64,000 nt of DNA, taken from NCBI GenBank assembly GCA_964020085.1, contig OZ026595.1, positions 3,249,201-3,313,200 on the forward strand. The letters are read 5' to 3'. The notes beneath the pieces were generated by a model that had not been told where the DNA came from, did no database searches, and saw only the letters and a program-made list of their open reading frames with translations. The position numbers were made by a program, and so were the translations under genes. Positions 1-14,135 of this stretch are shown here, piece by piece (within the stretch, counting starts at the first letter, position 1; each line of letters starts with the position of its first letter). The DNA is from Micromussa lordhowensis. Its lineage: Eukaryota > Cnidaria > Anthozoa > Scleractinia > Lobophylliidae.

Positions 1-370
1 ATCTGAAAGAGAAATACATAAACATGCGTTATGAAGTGAAGAAAAACTGGGGAGGCGTTTCGATATCTTCACATCCTTAACAAATAGAGTCTTTGTGTAT
101 GAAGTGGAGAAATAATGGGAACATTCGGATATTTTCACATCTTTAGATGTACATTTGCAAAAACGGTCTTTGCGCATGAACTGAAGAGAAACTGGGAACT
201 ATTTCACAGCTTTATAGATGGATTAGCAAATACAACCTGAGGCGAAAAATATTTCAGATATTTCACATCTTTACATGTACATTGGTAAATATAGTCCTTG
301 TGCATACATGAAGTGAAAGAAAAAGATTGGGACATTTTCCGATATTTTCAAATCCTTACATGCAAACGTG
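1..370. repeat. Degenerate tandem repeat, period roughly 65-80 bp
   Basis: The phrase 'atgaagtga' followed by a gap and 'atattttcacatcttta', or close variants, recurs about every 65-80 bases (near 30, 98, 178, 240 and 308). It fades after about 370. No coding signal is seen. It probably continues left of the window edge. Confidence 0.6.
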
Positions 371-3300
371 CATAAATTTAGGAAGTGACTTCGTAGACAA
401 AAGTGCAATTAAGTTGAGAGTACAGCGCCCAAACCATTTTCGGCTGCGACCAAGTAAGAACCATAGCCAAATTGGCCCTGTATTGGAAAGATTACGTGTT
501 TTTAATCCTGTTTCAACCTTCAGTGTTTTTTAACTGCGAAGTTCATCTCAAGTTTACTAGCATATTCTTGACATGCATGTATCAGTAACAAACAAAATAT
601 TTTCTTTATCTTTGCATATCACCTAGATCTGACAATGAAATCCATATTACAAAATGAGCAGACACGAACGCGCAATGTATTGCACAATTACATTGTTAAT
701 TTGGAAACAATGGATCCACAAAGCTCCAATTATATATAATTCTCCCCATTTTAAACCACTTTTTCATGCAGTCTAGTAGTTTCTTGCTCAATAACCAGGA
801 TGTTAACGCTCGCTTATGACAATACAGCTTATACCACGAACCATATGCGGCCTCAGTAGCAACGCGACATAGAATTAATTGTACCTGGTGACGATTTTCA
901 TTGATCATTTAAAACTCTCTAAAAGTGAAGAATATTGAGAGTACTTACCGTTTGTGCTCGATATATTCATTTGGAAGTTTCAATGCTTTCCAATCCTTGA
1001 ATTTTTCGACGATCACAAAAACCTTCGAGAAGAAGCGAGATCAATATTATAAAACCCAGATTATTTTGTAGGTGATAATGATTGTGAATGTTAAGCTCAG
1101 CTGAGTTTAAAGCTCTCCCATTGGATAATTTCCGTGTCAAACGATACGGCCTCCTCGCTACCAATTAAATCGATAACAGACTTCCATTAAGATCATGAAA
1201 TAATTGTTATTTTTCTTCAAAATTGATCTTTTATCGCAGTTTGTTTGTTCGATTATAAACCCACTACCCACAAGAAGTCAATAATGTCAGTTGTTAGCGA
1301 TTTTTCAAAACCGTCGCACGCACGAAACGACTTTTTTTCTTTCTAATCAAAAAATGCAAAAACTGGCTTTTAACTAGCAAATGATGTACTGAAATTGGAG
1401 GAATTACGTTTTTAGAGTTCGTTATTCTTCAAATTCTAAAAATATCTAGATCCGCCGTGTTTTAGAGTGTGATTTACATGTTTTTCAATCTGGCCGACAG
1501 CTTGAAGCACCAGCATTGTAAGACATTCACGTTTCACTGAAAATACTTACCACAAAGTAAATACGAGGAAAACAATAAAAGTAAATAAGTAATAAACGTG
1601 CCAAATGTTGCTATTTATTGGTGATTTTAATGAGTTGCACATTTTCGAAGACTTTTTCACTAATGACAACTATATGCATTTGCCGGTAAGTTTCAAAAGC
1701 AAAAAGCAAAGTAAGTAAATGGTTTTTCGAACCATTTTAATGGCTCTTAAGTGATATGCGCTGAAAGGAAGGAAATATGAGGGAATGACCAATAGCAACA
1801 GAAAGCAATTAGAGCAATTGTTCGTGGATATACAAAAATGCTTATCCGCCTTGATAACATATAATTAATTAAGATGACGTCACTGAAAATGAAATGCGGT
1901 TATAATATCATTTCTTCCTTGGCAGACAGAATTAACTTAAAGAAACTTTTCATATTTTTCTTCCAGTTTGTTAGAATTCCTGACCATATTTTAAGTTCAA
2001 ATATTAATTAAAGTTGTGTAAACCAACTTTGAGTAATATTCTCTTTCAAAAGCCAGGACCGCGCGTTATGACGTCAACAAACCAAAAGAAAGTGTGAAAA
2101 TTGATTACTTTCGTTGAAATCTTTCATCCCTGGCAGACCTACACCCTTGAGACGTCTTGAGTGGTCTAAGAGGAAATGTCTGGATATTTGTGAAGACTAA
2201 AAATAAAAAACATGTTAAATGAACAGACAAATATACTTAGCACCAAGGCATTATAGACAAAACACTAACTGAGGCTAATATCGTTCGTCATATACATGAA
2301 ACAATTGCAATTCTTTGTTGCACCGGTGATTTTACTCAGATATCGCCAGATAATACATTTGTTGTCCCCCCTTATCACGTCTACGTAAAAAAGATGATTT
2401 GCTTTCTTCTTTCTGCAATTTATACGAAAATTCCTAATGCACTGTCCCGACACTACGGAGCAGAATGAAATTATAACGCGCAACAATCACTGGTCATTTT
2501 GAATTTATGTTCGAGGAAAATTCGGAAAAAGAAATTACAAGATTATCGTGATGTCATTGTTTTCGAGAAGCTCCGTTTTCTAAGCGACGGATTAGAGTGG
2601 ACGATAGGCCTAACCGTAGAAATAAAGCTGCGTGTTTGGATTTCTCCGGCGTGGTGTGGCTGGCGCCGAACAGATAGCATGTGTAGTTTCACGTTTCGTA
2701 CATGATATCTCTCCAATTTCATGTATGATATATAGACGAGGAAAAAGTCAATTTGTCAAAATGTCGACGTGAAACTTCGCTTCAAGGTTTCTTCGCTATT
2801 TCACATGTTCAATTAATACATCTCCAAATTCAGTCAAACAATATCCACTGTAGTTTCGAAACGATGACTGCAGAGGCAACAAGGCAATATAAAACACGAA
2901 AGGACATCAAAAGGTAAAAATGCGCTAAGTTGCGGAGATGTGTTCAAAGGTGAGTCTAACGACTATGGAAGGAATAAGAAATCTTTTAACATTGAAATCT
3001 GGCACTAATTAAGAACGTTTGCGCTAATTGTTTCTGCTCATCCTTATTGCGCTCGTATATTCACTCGCCATGTTGTACATCAAACGTGCGGTAAGTAATA
3101 AAATGAATAATGATAGGGAACATGGCCATTACTATAGCTTTGCTTGGATTTAACAATCTTGGACGTTCGGTGACCCCCATTTGTCTTTGATGGATCATTT
3201 TCTCTACCAATTTTCTACGTTTAGCGAAAAAAGATGAAGCCATCTATTGATTAAAAGTTTGAATTTTTTGCAAAATGCACCATCGAATCCCGTTCTCATT

Positions 3301-6300
3301 GTTAGCCCTTCATTTATTTGTCCCGCAGTTTCAAATGCCTCTTGAAGGTTTGAGTTTTGTGAAAACGTTGGCAACATTTAGAATTACTAACGCAACAGAT
3401 TCACTTATACAAAATATTGCCAGGGTAGTTTGTCTCCGTTGATTCATCTTTGACATATTAAGCTAAAAACCATGGAGACCATGCTGATTTACGCTTGCCA
3501 ATTTTTCAAAATCAGAAGGGGTTTCCACATGCTTTATCTCTGAAACGACCTCCATGATCCCATTTTTTTTTTCGTTTCTGAATCAAGTAATTCATTATCT
3601 GTTTGCAGAAGAAGTTTGAAGAAAATCTATCGAGTAGAACATTTTCGCGCGAACGTCATTAAAACCAATCCTTTGCTTGTAGGCTAAACCTTCATGCATT
3701 GTACTGATATTAAAAAGAAACTCATTACTCGTGGGATACGCCAGGAAACTTTTTTGTAAAGGCCTGTTGTTCCTTGAATCGATCAGACTTTATCTGCTGT
3801 GCGAAAATAAGACGAAAAGATGGTTTAACGCCGCAAATGTTCGTAACTATCATAGCTTCACGTCATCACGTGTATTGAAAGTTGTTTGTTCACATTTTTC
3901 TGCGAATAAAGGCCGGCTCGCACCTGCTCAAATCGACTTTTTTAATTTGAAGATAATAAAAAATCCTTTGCTCCGAGGCCTAAAGAAGAATTGCTGTAAA
4001 ATAACCGTGAATTTATTTCTTGTTGTGGTATATCTATACTTTTAGAAGCCACCGACAAACTTTCAAAATTTTAGCAAGAGTTTCCACAATCACGAGTTAG
4101 AATGTGTTGACAGCCATTTTAGCTCATCTTTGTCAAAAAAGTGATAAAAAAAGAGAACAACACCAACCTTCTTTTGTTCACTCACTCTTATTATATCAAT
4201 TCGATCATACCGATTAACTTTACATTTTTACTGCAAAAAAAAAATATTTAGTAATAAAAGCAAAACTAAGGACCATTCTTTGTGGTACTCATAACTTCTA
4301 AAGAGATATATGAATATAAATCTGGATATAAATGACTTTAAATGTGGATAGGGCTTAAAATATGTACAGCAAATATAAAGTTTCAATTTCCTTTTCCTCT
4401 TGAGACTTGGGGACGTATTAGAGTATTGTTCCTAATACAATTTCGTTTGGACGTATTCTGTTGAAAATTTGTTTAAGTTTAAGTTGACAATATGTTGAGC
4501 ATTCCGTTTGCGTTTTTTTTGTCACTTCTTAAGCTAACGAAGAATTTTTTTCTTTCAATCGGAGTACGTGAGTAAAAAAAGTACTGTACCTTGTTTCAGA
4601 ATCGTCCGACGGATTGAATGTGTCACTGTTGATGTTTTTGGTGAAATTAATACTCGCTGACTGAAGTGACGCGCTTTTATAAAGAAAAAGAAGTAATTGA
4701 CTCAATTAGGTCGTGGTGAAAAGAAACGTAATTGTTTTACTTGTCACGATCAAATTGTATTTGTCATTTTGTATTCTATCTCAAGTAAGTAATCTCGTTG
4801 AACTTCCGTTAAGGGTATTTGTTTCCGATCTGTGAGTGATTAACGTTCCGCAGTAATCGCGATTTTTCTCACATTTCAGATTGTAAAAAAAGCGAAACGT
4901 GCAGGGAAGAAGTACTTGGCATAAAACCTGGACCAATATACTCTTTTATTTGATTATGACGTAAAAGAGGCATTAAACTTGACGGTTGTGGTAGCTTCTT
5001 TAGTCTTTTATATACTGATATACATAAAATGATTTATGCAAATGAAGAATAGCAGCGGGGTATTACAAGCCGCCATGAACACAATAATGCATGCTCTTTC
5101 AGTTTTTACTTCTCGCTTATGGTTGTCATATTTTTATCTACTACAATATTTGCCGCTCAAAATGTCACTTTTCTCTGCAGGAGGCCAAATGAAGATTCTC
5201 AACTCGGATAAAAAGTTTAATCCTTCCATCGAAAGGAAATTAATGGTCATGATGAATTGGGGTATCGGAAGTTATATTGTCAATATTGATTTCGGTGTTT
5301 CTAAACCACTCGTTTTACGCATATTGTGAAGTTGTAACTACAATGACGCATTCGAATTTTGCTCAGCGCAACTGCAAGTTTCGAAGGTGGCTTTTCAGAG
5401 CAATTTCAGTTTCCAAGCGCACCGGGAAACGGATGCTTTGAAATAATGAACGCTCACAATTTCAGTGTTCTGGGTTTAACAGTTTCAAAGTTTTAAGGCT
5501 TTTAATTTTTAAAAGTGTTTTATTTTTTATGCGGAAAGAAAACCTCAGTCATCCGTCGGAAGGGCAGCTTTTCCTGCTTAATTCGTGGACTGACAATAAT
5601 CAGATAACTCATGACCAAATAATAATTTCGCACTGAAACTTCACACGTTTTTACAAATTTTGTGTTCTTTGTTCAACTAATCTAGTTCAGGTTTATCGCT
5701 GCAATTTTAGAGCTAAATTCATTGATTTTTATTTTATAATAGCCAAAGTCCAGTTTAAACTGAGAAGGTTTCCACTTTCCAACAGCGTTTTAGCTTTAGT
5801 ATTTATTCCCAAGACAGGGCAAACATTACGTCAGTGGGTTCCGTAGTTGATAATCAGGTTAGGGCTAGGGTTTTGTTATAGGGTTAGGTTTGAACTTCAA
5901 AAAAGTTAACTTTTTAATGAGCGTTGTCTAGAAAAGTTTTCAACCATTTTATGCTTTTGACTTACATTTTTATCCCATCACTATTAGTAAATATTCAGTT
6001 CCTCGATTCGTTTTTCATGATTTTTTCGTGGTTAAACTGAATTTTTTTCAGTTCGAGCCATTGCTTTTTTATGTATAGTCATCAGGTCTGTCTAATCTTT
6101 TCAACATTCCTTTCTCTTCTATGACCTTCTATATCTCGCTATAGTGACAAAGAGTTCGTAGACGTCTGTGTCATAAATTTCGAAGAATAACAAATACACA
6201 TTTATTGCACCTATGATAATGTAAGACCGTCAATAAAGCAACAGTATTGTTTGGTAAAGTAGCCATGTTTGGTAACTTTTCCTTGTCTTTTTTGCTCGAT

Positions 6301-9100
6301 TACGGAATAGTAAACAATTTACTATCTGGATCTCATTTCCAGACTGAGAAAAGCACACATCAATAAGTACATTTAAGGATAGTGGTTCTGTTGGATCTTT
6401 TGAAAGCGCGCGTTAATAATTCATTCTGTGTTAGCATATACATTAAGCAGCTTGTAACAGCTGCCGTATAAAATAAATTTCCCAATATAAAGTTGTGAAC
6501 TTAATAAAAATAGCTAATGTGGTGCGATCTAGATCCTCTGTGGCGTGGATAGCGAGACAATTCCAGGAAAATCTAAGACTCTGCGGCAAGTTACTCGACC
6601 CACATTCTTCTTAAGTACATCCCTTTTCACTGGAAACAACTTTATGAAGAGATAAGGTTGACGTATGGAACGCGTGCGGGTGTCAAATTGACGAAACAAA
6701 TGACAGCTTATTGATGCTTGCAATAATAACCCATACCAATCGTTGAAGAAATCCCACGAAAACCGCTCATTTATAATACCTGACAGCCATAAATTATCTT
6801 AAAAGAAAACTGTACAAAATTTCTGATCCCTACACAGTTTGCTGGCTGACTAACATTCCTGAATTCCAAATTAGTCTTTACTAGCTGACTCTTCGGTGCC
6901 GAGTTTCCGGTGTTTAAGGTCCTTGTTTACGAAAACAAATTCTCACAGTTGTCATTAAAATATCAGTGGAAAGAAACAAGAGGAACAGTATTGATAACCG
7001 ATAACTAAAGCATTCTTTGAAAAATGTTTCAGAAAACTTCATCGATGTTCATCAGAATTTCCTAAGCAAAACTAAACCACATTTCATGAAGACACTACGA
7101 ACAAACCCACAACGTTAAACTTTTGCATCTGTTTGTCTTTTGTATTCTAAACTAGAATAGAAGATGATCTCTTAGTCGCGTTATTTTGACCAGGCACAAA
7201 ATTGCCTTTAAATTGAAGGAAACTTATAGTAGTTTAGCAAGGTAGAAAAACACCAAAGAGATAAAAAACCGTAAAGGAACAAGGATGGTTAAGGATGAAG
7301 ACGATTAACAAGGATCACAAACGGCGAACTTCAAAACTTTAGGCGAATTTTTCCAAGATGCGTAAACCTTGACATAGCTCAATTATGTCGAAAACGTTAG
7401 ACGAGAGATCGTTGTTGGAGCTTAAGTTCGATCCTTTCGACTCAGCAAGTTCAGTTTCATCCCCAACGACATAATGGTTGAACCGCCCCTCCCCAATTGT
7501 TGAGACTTATTAATTTCAAATTTTGGAAAATAAACCAGTGTTAAACTACCTCAAAGAAAGCTCCTTATCTTATTATCCTCAGTGAATTAGTGAAGTCGTG
7601 GCTGTCAGCGCCAACACCGTGACTATTTCTTTCCCTCACAAACGTGCAAATAATTGATGGCTTTCAAGAGACGTTTCAAACTGTATATAGTCTGATCCGT
7701 TTTGCATATTTTAAAATTTCAGTGACAGCTGTCTGGTCGGGAGTTAAATTTTGATTGGCAGTACGCGATGTTTGCATGTTTAGTTGTATCGCTTCCTTTC
7801 AGCTTGTTCGAAAAAACATGTTCGGTAGCATTTTATACATTATCTGACCATCAACAAAGTAGTATTTCATGGCGCTATTACGCAAATGCAAATGATAATT
7901 TCACTGTGACGAAAAGAGAAAACGATGCAGCTAAAAAGAAGGTCGAGGGAAACGCGGCGAATCTCGTGATTTCGTTTATTCCAAGAATTAATGCTTTTTT
8001 GTTTAGTCAGTCGACGTTTTGTTAGCAACTATTTATGACTGCTAGATTGAACAAATTAATTAGATTTTGAGCATTATTTTTCTATTCTTACTAATTTTAG
8101 CAAAAAGCAATAAGCAATGTAAAGGTAGAGAAAAATATAAATAGGTGGGTGCAAAAGACCGCTTCTAACGAGAACCTGTCAACTGAATGGCATAATCATT
8201 TTTGAAGCAGCGGTACGGTGGACATAATCCTAAAAGGCCTCGGAGCTTACAACACGAGCGACCACACACATCACAATTTTTGCAGATTTTGAACACTTCC
8301 AATATTCTTCAAGTAAATGAAACAAGCTAGTTTCTTTATTTATTGGTGGCAACATATTCATCTGTCGCTTGGTGTTTATTATTAGCATATACATTAAACT
8401 ACAGCTTTTAACAGCTGCCGTGTACAGCTTCGTGTCTTTTTTATTTCCTTTAAAATTCTGACTTTAAAAAATAGTTGATCTATCGACTGGGATTAAAAAA
8501 GAAAGATTTATGCAAAGATCGCTCATGCTAATAGCGGGACAAATGGAGAAAAGGAGAATATTCGACAACCACTCAGACGTAGAACAAGTCCTCCTTAATT
8601 TCTGGTCATAACTCACGATGAAAAACTCTGTAAATAGATCTCGTGGGCCAAGTGCCGGTGTACGGCAAGTTGGACACAGAATGACAAACAAGAGCGGAGG
8701 GAGATCGATCAGCTACTTTCGTTTAAATTTTCTTAAGCCCCCGCTTTTATATGTCTTATATCAAGAAATATCTTTGCTACGAGTAAAACGCGACGTTCTC
8801 ATCGCTCTGTGCGCGGATTCCAAGTTTCTATACCACGAAAAGATTGCTCGTTTAAATTTTGGAAAAGATATCAACCTCTATAGAAAACAAAAATAACAGG
8901 GTAAACACTATTACTGGTATCCCACTAGCATACAGTGTGTCCCTTAAATAAACAAGCATTTACAAATAAGCAGAAACTTGTTAAAAATCCCAACAGGTTG
9001 GAAGCAGACTAACTAAAAAAACTGCGGTGCTGAGTCGGTTTGGAGTATTACAAGATAATTTGGTTTTAGAATGATTGGGGAGATCACAATCATTTCACCT
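371..9100. other. Stretch without a recognised gene
   Basis: AT-rich sequence with only short chance reading frames; the longest, near 3731-4045 and 5036-5329, show no family motif or convincing splice context. Two related segments sharing 'ttagcatatacattaa' and 'acagctgccgt' lie near 6430-6470 and 8376-8425, so they are copies of an unnamed dispersed repeat. A short run near 5860-5895 resembles TTAGGG-like telomeric sequence but is too short to matter. Confidence 0.5.
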
Positions 9101-9114
9101 GTACCTCAGCCAAT

Positions 9115-9545
9115 GTCATCTACTGCATAACTTGAACTCTTTGCAAAAAGTTATACATCGGCGAAACAGGGAGACGACTAGGCGACCGATTCCGAGAACA
9201 ACTTCGTGACGTAGAGAAAGACGACAAAAACGCATCTAAACCGGTCGCAAGAAAGCACGGAAAGCCGCAAAACTCTTGAACAAAATTTATCTTTCAATTC
9301 GGCACTCCTAATCCTCACGGTATCAACGAACGCTTTTCATTCAACTAATTTATTCTGTTGTTTTTCACGTTACCATGCACCAACCAATAGCGTAGCCCCA
9401 TCTTAATGTATGTAAACCACACACAACCCGCAACTCCTCGATTCGCTCCGCCGAAGGGCTAACACTCGAAACGTCAGCTTTCGAATCTCTTTACGGTGGC
9501 CAATTCACATCATCAACTTAGTTAATAAAACCAAATTAGTTTGCT
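9115..9545 (+). mobile_element. Remnant of a Penelope-like element with a GIY-YIG endonuclease fragment
   Basis: One frame from about 9142 reads LCKKLYIGETGRRLGDRFRE, matching the GIY-YIG endonuclease fold of Penelope-like retroelements (core 'LYIGET...GR...RFREH'). It continues to a KPVARKHG-like segment and a downstream GTPNPHGINERFSFN-like segment in a shifted frame. The tail near 9440-9510 ('gaagggctaacactcgaaa') resembles the non-coding 3' end common in cnidarian copies. The upstream reverse transcriptase domain is absent, and stops and a frame change show that the copy is dead. Confidence 0.7.
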
Positions 9546-12000
9546 TTGTATATTAAGAGAAGGATTTGAACCCGGGACCTCCGGAAGTACTGCAGTTTTC
9601 ACGGCTTTAACTCAAATCGAACATTGAATTAATCTACGAGAAGTCTTTTTTGCTATGACACAAAAAAATAATCAATTTTACTTTGTCGTTTATATTCCTG
9701 TTGTTCTCAGACATCGCGCGCGCTGCCTGGTTCCCGCCTTTCACCAAGGGCACCAAGTGCGCAAGCCGGCCTGGGGACGAAACAGGGAGGAACCTGTTTT
9801 TCGTACTGATTTGTTTGGCAAGCGTAGCCATCAACAACTTAAACTCACTCATTTTGAGTTTTATTTTATAATTTCAATACGTTACTATACTTTTCTCGAA
9901 TCCCTTTTCAGGAAACCCCGCTTACCATCAAATGGTCTTCCTAGGCAATGGAACTGATATTTTTTGGTTTTCACGATTTCTTTTCCCTTTACAACCCAAC
10001 TTTGGCTGATCATACTGCAAAAAACGTTCACCTGCAGCATTCCCATCAAAACATGTTTTCAGAGCAACATCGTCTTCCAGTGCAGAATTTAAGTATTATT
10101 TAGTACGTCAAAGTTTACTGATCCACGCTCGGCAAAAAAAAATTCAACTGAAACACAAATCAAAACGTTCAGCGTCGCTGCTGAGAACAGGGCGCCGTTG
10201 AAAAATCAACTCATTTTAATTTTGCGGGAGACATTAGTTTTAACTGGACAAACATCCAAGAAAAATACATTTTTCCGAATAATGTACATGTATCGTTATC
10301 TCCTGAAAATTTCATTTGGGGCTTCAACATATTTCTAAGAAAAAAACTATTTTACCTTGAATAGGATCTCGGTTCGGCTTTCATTAAAAATTCGGTGTGT
10401 AAGTACTTAAAAGCTCTTATACGTGAAAACGAAAGGTTTGTTGCATTTTGAGAATGACAATGGAGCGCAATTAATGGGCGAGAGAGAAACTATCAAATGT
10501 AATCGCAACTATGACTTACTATGCACCAGAGAATTCTTTTCTCCTTGTTCGTGGTAGACAGTTTCCCGAGATAATTTGAAGAATTGTGGCTTATCTCGCT
10601 GAAACTGGGTGTTGAATTGGATAAAATCAGAGACTTCATCTCTTTTAAGAGAAATCAAATCGCAGACACACATGTATTGACAGGTTAAAGTTGGCTAATT
10701 ACAGAGCAAACTAAATTCAGACATCACATCTGGTGTAATTCACACTTCCACGAAAAGTCTTGACAGATCCAATGGCCACTTGAACTAAAATCGATTTTGA
10801 TTGGAAGATTAAAAGAAATCGCATAATTGTATCATTTCCACCAATGTTGGTGCAGCTGTAATTTGATATTCACCGATCAAAGTGGATTATCTGATTATAA
10901 AGTTTAATATAAAGTTCGTTTACACGATGGGACTTATTAGTGAAACATGGAGTGCTTTTTTCAACCTTGTTCAAAAGCTGATATCACACGAGACAGGAAA
11001 AAGATCACCCATTTTGTTCTTTACTTCCGAAATTGAAGATATCCGGGGTGTTTTGTTTTTCAGATTGTCAATATTTTCAATTTAGCTACAGGATGTAATA
11101 AATAATTTGGAAACCTGATACGATTTTAGATAATTTGTCTTGTGGAGACGGTAGTGAATTATGCAAACAGATCGTGTCAACGCCACGCAATATGCACTCG
11201 CGTAGTTTCTGCTCTAACAATACTTCCTCGGTTGGTTGTACCTCTTTTGTACCAAGTGCTATCACGGGGACGTTGTAGAAATCGTGAGGTCGTTTTTGGA
11301 CTCAACCATTAAGAAAGTGTCTGTTTCACGGTGCAAAAATGGCATGTATTCAACTAAATTCAAACACTTCCTCTCAGTTACAGCGGTATATTTCATTAGC
11401 ACCCGTCGCTTTTCCCCACGTACATCCCCACCCCTAGTTTTTCCTAGGAGGGTCTACGTAGAACGGCCACGAATCTTGTCAAAGTCTGGGTGTCAGTGGA
11501 ATGGATAGAACTACTCTCAAGCTAAAAAACACCACATTAAAAGATCCTGTAAAAGGTCCCGTGCGTTTCGAAAAATATTTGAAAACTAATAAAAACAATA
11601 GTCTCCATTTGACTTAAAAAATGTACTCGTATGTTTGTCCTTAGAAATTATCTGTTGCTCGAATCTCGCGGTGCTTCTCGAGCACCGCTTTTGGAAAACT
11701 GTTCGCTTCTCGGATAAATATCAGAGCATATATTTTCGCACCAATTGGAGGCCATTTTTTTTTATTACTTTCTTCTAAAGTACATGTACTGAAACGGTTT
11801 TTATTATTCAACTTTCATACACTGTACGAATTCCGATTTTCTGATTGGTTGATTTGTACCGCGTGATACTGGGTTGTGACGAAACTCGTGCTGTAATAGC
11901 CGTGGTGTAAATTCAACACACCACTGTTACTACACCGTGGCTTCGCCTGACTCAAAGAATGGCGGTTTCTTTGAGCAGTATATGAATTTGAATAATAAGA
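9546..12000. other. Stretch without a recognised gene
   Basis: No supported gene. A short segment at 9556-9590, read on the minus strand, resembles a tRNA B box ('ggttcaaatcc'), but no full cloverleaf is visible. It may be a tRNA or SINE relic. The overlapping frames near 9634-9957 look like repeat-derived sequence. Confidence 0.4.
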
Positions 12001-12002
12001 AT

Positions 12003-12176
12003 GTTAACGCACCCATTGCTCGTGAATTATCGGGATTTACCTGAACTGGTACACTAACAATGAACTCGAAATTTTCAGTGCTGCACGAGGCTTTGCGAGT
12101 GCGGTATTGAAATTTCTCGTTCATTGTTAGTGAACTCGTGCAGGCAAATCTCGATAATGCACTCGCTGAGTGCGTT
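12003..12176. mobile_element. Palindromic MITE-like element
   Basis: Two imperfect arms of about 65-70 bp ('cactaacaatgaactcgaaa' on the left, 'tttctcgttcattgttagtg' on the right) face each other across about 35 bp. No coding capacity. A long hairpin of this form is typical of non-autonomous DNA transposons. Confidence 0.6.
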
Positions 12177-12378
12177 GACCTGTAATTAACTATTCTATTA
12201 GCGCAAATTTATAGTTTCAGTTTTAATCGTAACATGCTGTGTGGCAACATTAAGAAGTGTATCTCACAATTAATTTTCTTTCTTCGTTGTAATGTAACAA
12301 TGTCTGTATTTGTGCACAAGATTATGATTATTAATTAAATGATAATAAAGTAATAAGTAATAATAATAACAATTACTC

Positions 12379-12420
<42 letters not shown>

Positions 12421-12474
12421 AGCGAGTAATTTCAAAATGGCATATTGTAAAACATGGAGTGGAGTGGAGTGGAG

Positions 12475-12715
12475 TGAATTTGTAAAAAGTGGATTTGTAA
12501 AAGGTGGATTTGTAAAAGGTGGATTTGTAAAAGGTGGATTTGTAAAAGGTGGATTTGTAAAACATGGATTTGTAAAAGGTGGATTTGTAAAAGGTGGATT
12601 TGTAAAACATGGATTTGTAAAAGGTTGATTTGTAAAACATGATTTGTAAAACATGGATTTGTAAAAGGTAGATTTGTAAAACATGGATTTGTAAAAGGTG
12701 GATTTGTAAAACATG
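12475..12715 (+). repeat. 15-bp minisatellite, left array
   Basis: About 16 copies of ggatttgtaaaaggt, with a second variant ending in acat. The two variants are interspersed. Long open frames over it on both strands are by-products of the multiple-of-three period and not genes. Confidence 0.9.
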
Positions 12716-13424
12716 ATAATTTGAAATTAAAGCGCGCGACGAGAAAGGTACGGCCTCCCCTTTAAGTTTCTTAATATCAACACATTGCTCTTCGCCGGTG
12801 CATTTAGCCAATTAAACTGTTCCAAAAGTTCCTCTTCCTAGTTCTTCCTTTAGGGTTATAGAATTCCACCTAAACTCTGGTAAAGATAACTGCCGTCTTC
12901 TCTTTTTAAGAGAAAGAGATGGAAGCTTGAAAGCCGCCATCTCGATCTCGAGCGCGCCGTGTAAACTTTCGCGCTAGAATTTACATTATGCAAGAGTTTA
13001 TAGGTCAAAGGTTAAACATTCACCCCAGCGCTTCCCTAGCGCAGAAATGGCTTCTTTTTCATGCGGACCTCTCAGGAAAACACCTAGTTTCGTAATTGGT
13101 CAATTTCGATCCAAGCTAATAACTGGGTTTAGTTTATAAAGCGAATCTCAAGCAAATAGTTAATTAGTTTCAACCTTAATCTTTGGAAGATCTTGTTTCT
13201 TCTGTTATTGTGCGTCCTGATTTCGCTGGTTTTTAGTGTAACGCCATTCAAAATAGATAAAAAAAGAAATCAAAACTTTTTAGTCGCTTGCACAACTTCT
13301 TGTTATTATATTGAAGGATAACATCCGGTTTTCTTTCAATACTGTTACGTTCTTGCCGCTTATTGTCCCCTGCACGGTTTTCGAAAAAATCCGTACTTTT
13401 CTCCTCGCGCGCTTTAATTTCAAA

Positions 13425-13705
13425 TTATCATGTTTTACAAATCCACCTTTTACAAATCCATGTTTTACAAATCCACCTTTTACAAATCCACCTTTTACAA
13501 ATCCATGTTTTACAAATCCACCTTTTACAAATCCATGTTTTACAAATCCACCTTTTACAAATCAATGTTTTACAAATCCACCTTTTACAAATCCACCTTT
13601 TACAAATCCACCTTTTACAAATCCACCTTTTACAAATCCATGTTTTACAAATCCACTCCATGTTTTACAAATCCACTCCACTCCACTCCATGTTTTACAA
13701 TATGG
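13425..13705 (-). repeat. 15-bp minisatellite, right array (inverted)
   Basis: The same 15-bp unit as the left array in opposite orientation, about 16 copies, again mixing the aggt and acat variants. It ends in 'ccactccactccactcc', the complement of the pentamer run in the left arm. Confidence 0.9.
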
Positions 13706-13718
13706 CTTTCAAAATCGG

Positions 13719-13768
<50 letters not shown>

Positions 13769-13891
13769 CAATCGCATCTATAACAAATTTCGAAATTAAA
13801 AATGTCTTTTGAGAACTTCGTTTGAGCGAAAACGTCTGTAGCGCTTTTCCTGAGTTTTGAAAACTGTAGAAAAGCGCGAGATTGACGTGAA

Positions 13892-13975
13892 AATCACGTG
13901 GGTATCCAACAACAGGTGTCCGATTACAAAAGGTTCAAATCGGACACCTGTAATTGGACACCCATGTGATCACGC
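13892..13975. mobile_element. Short hairpin element
   Basis: Arms of about 32-35 bp ('acaggtgtccgat' on the left, 'atcggacacctgt' on the right), flanked by further matching 'atcacgtgggta' and 'acccatgtgat', around a loop of about 14 bp. MITE-like. No other function is seen. Confidence 0.55.
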
Positions 13976-14135
13976 GCCGATTATGCGACAAATAGGATCG
14001 CGGAGAACCAATCACGATCGAGAATTTTGTTATAGATACGATTATAATAATAATAATATTAATTATAGTAGTTTTATGCAGAAATAGCGACAGTAATAAA
14101 CACTGAGTCTGTTAATTCTCTGGCTGACTTGTCAA

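Larger units (their letters stand above)
12380..13765. mobile_element. Foldback-like element with minisatellite-bearing inverted arms
   Basis: The left arm (about 12380-12750) and right arm (about 13395-13765) are inverted copies. Both begin with 'agtaattggacc' or its complement, continue through a GGAGT pentamer run and a 15-bp tandem array, and end at 'gcgcgcga.gagaaa.gtacgg'. About 645 bp of unique sequence lies between. Long inverted repeats built from short tandem repeats are the hallmark of Foldback/Galileo-type elements. No transposase is visible in the spacer, so the copy would be non-autonomous. Confidence 0.65.

Noticed and set aside
5860..5895. TTAGGG-like telomeric repeats
   Set aside because: Only a few imperfect repeats within ordinary sequence; not a telomere or clear interstitial array.
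9556..9590. tRNA-like B box on the minus strand
   Set aside because: No A box at the right distance and no foldable cloverleaf could be found; best treated as a SINE or tRNA relic.
12373..13783. Long overlapping open frames with repeated FVKG, FYKS, NPPFT or LQIH peptides
   Set aside because: They are produced by the 15-bp minisatellite, which is open in several frames on both strands. There is no independent coding evidence.
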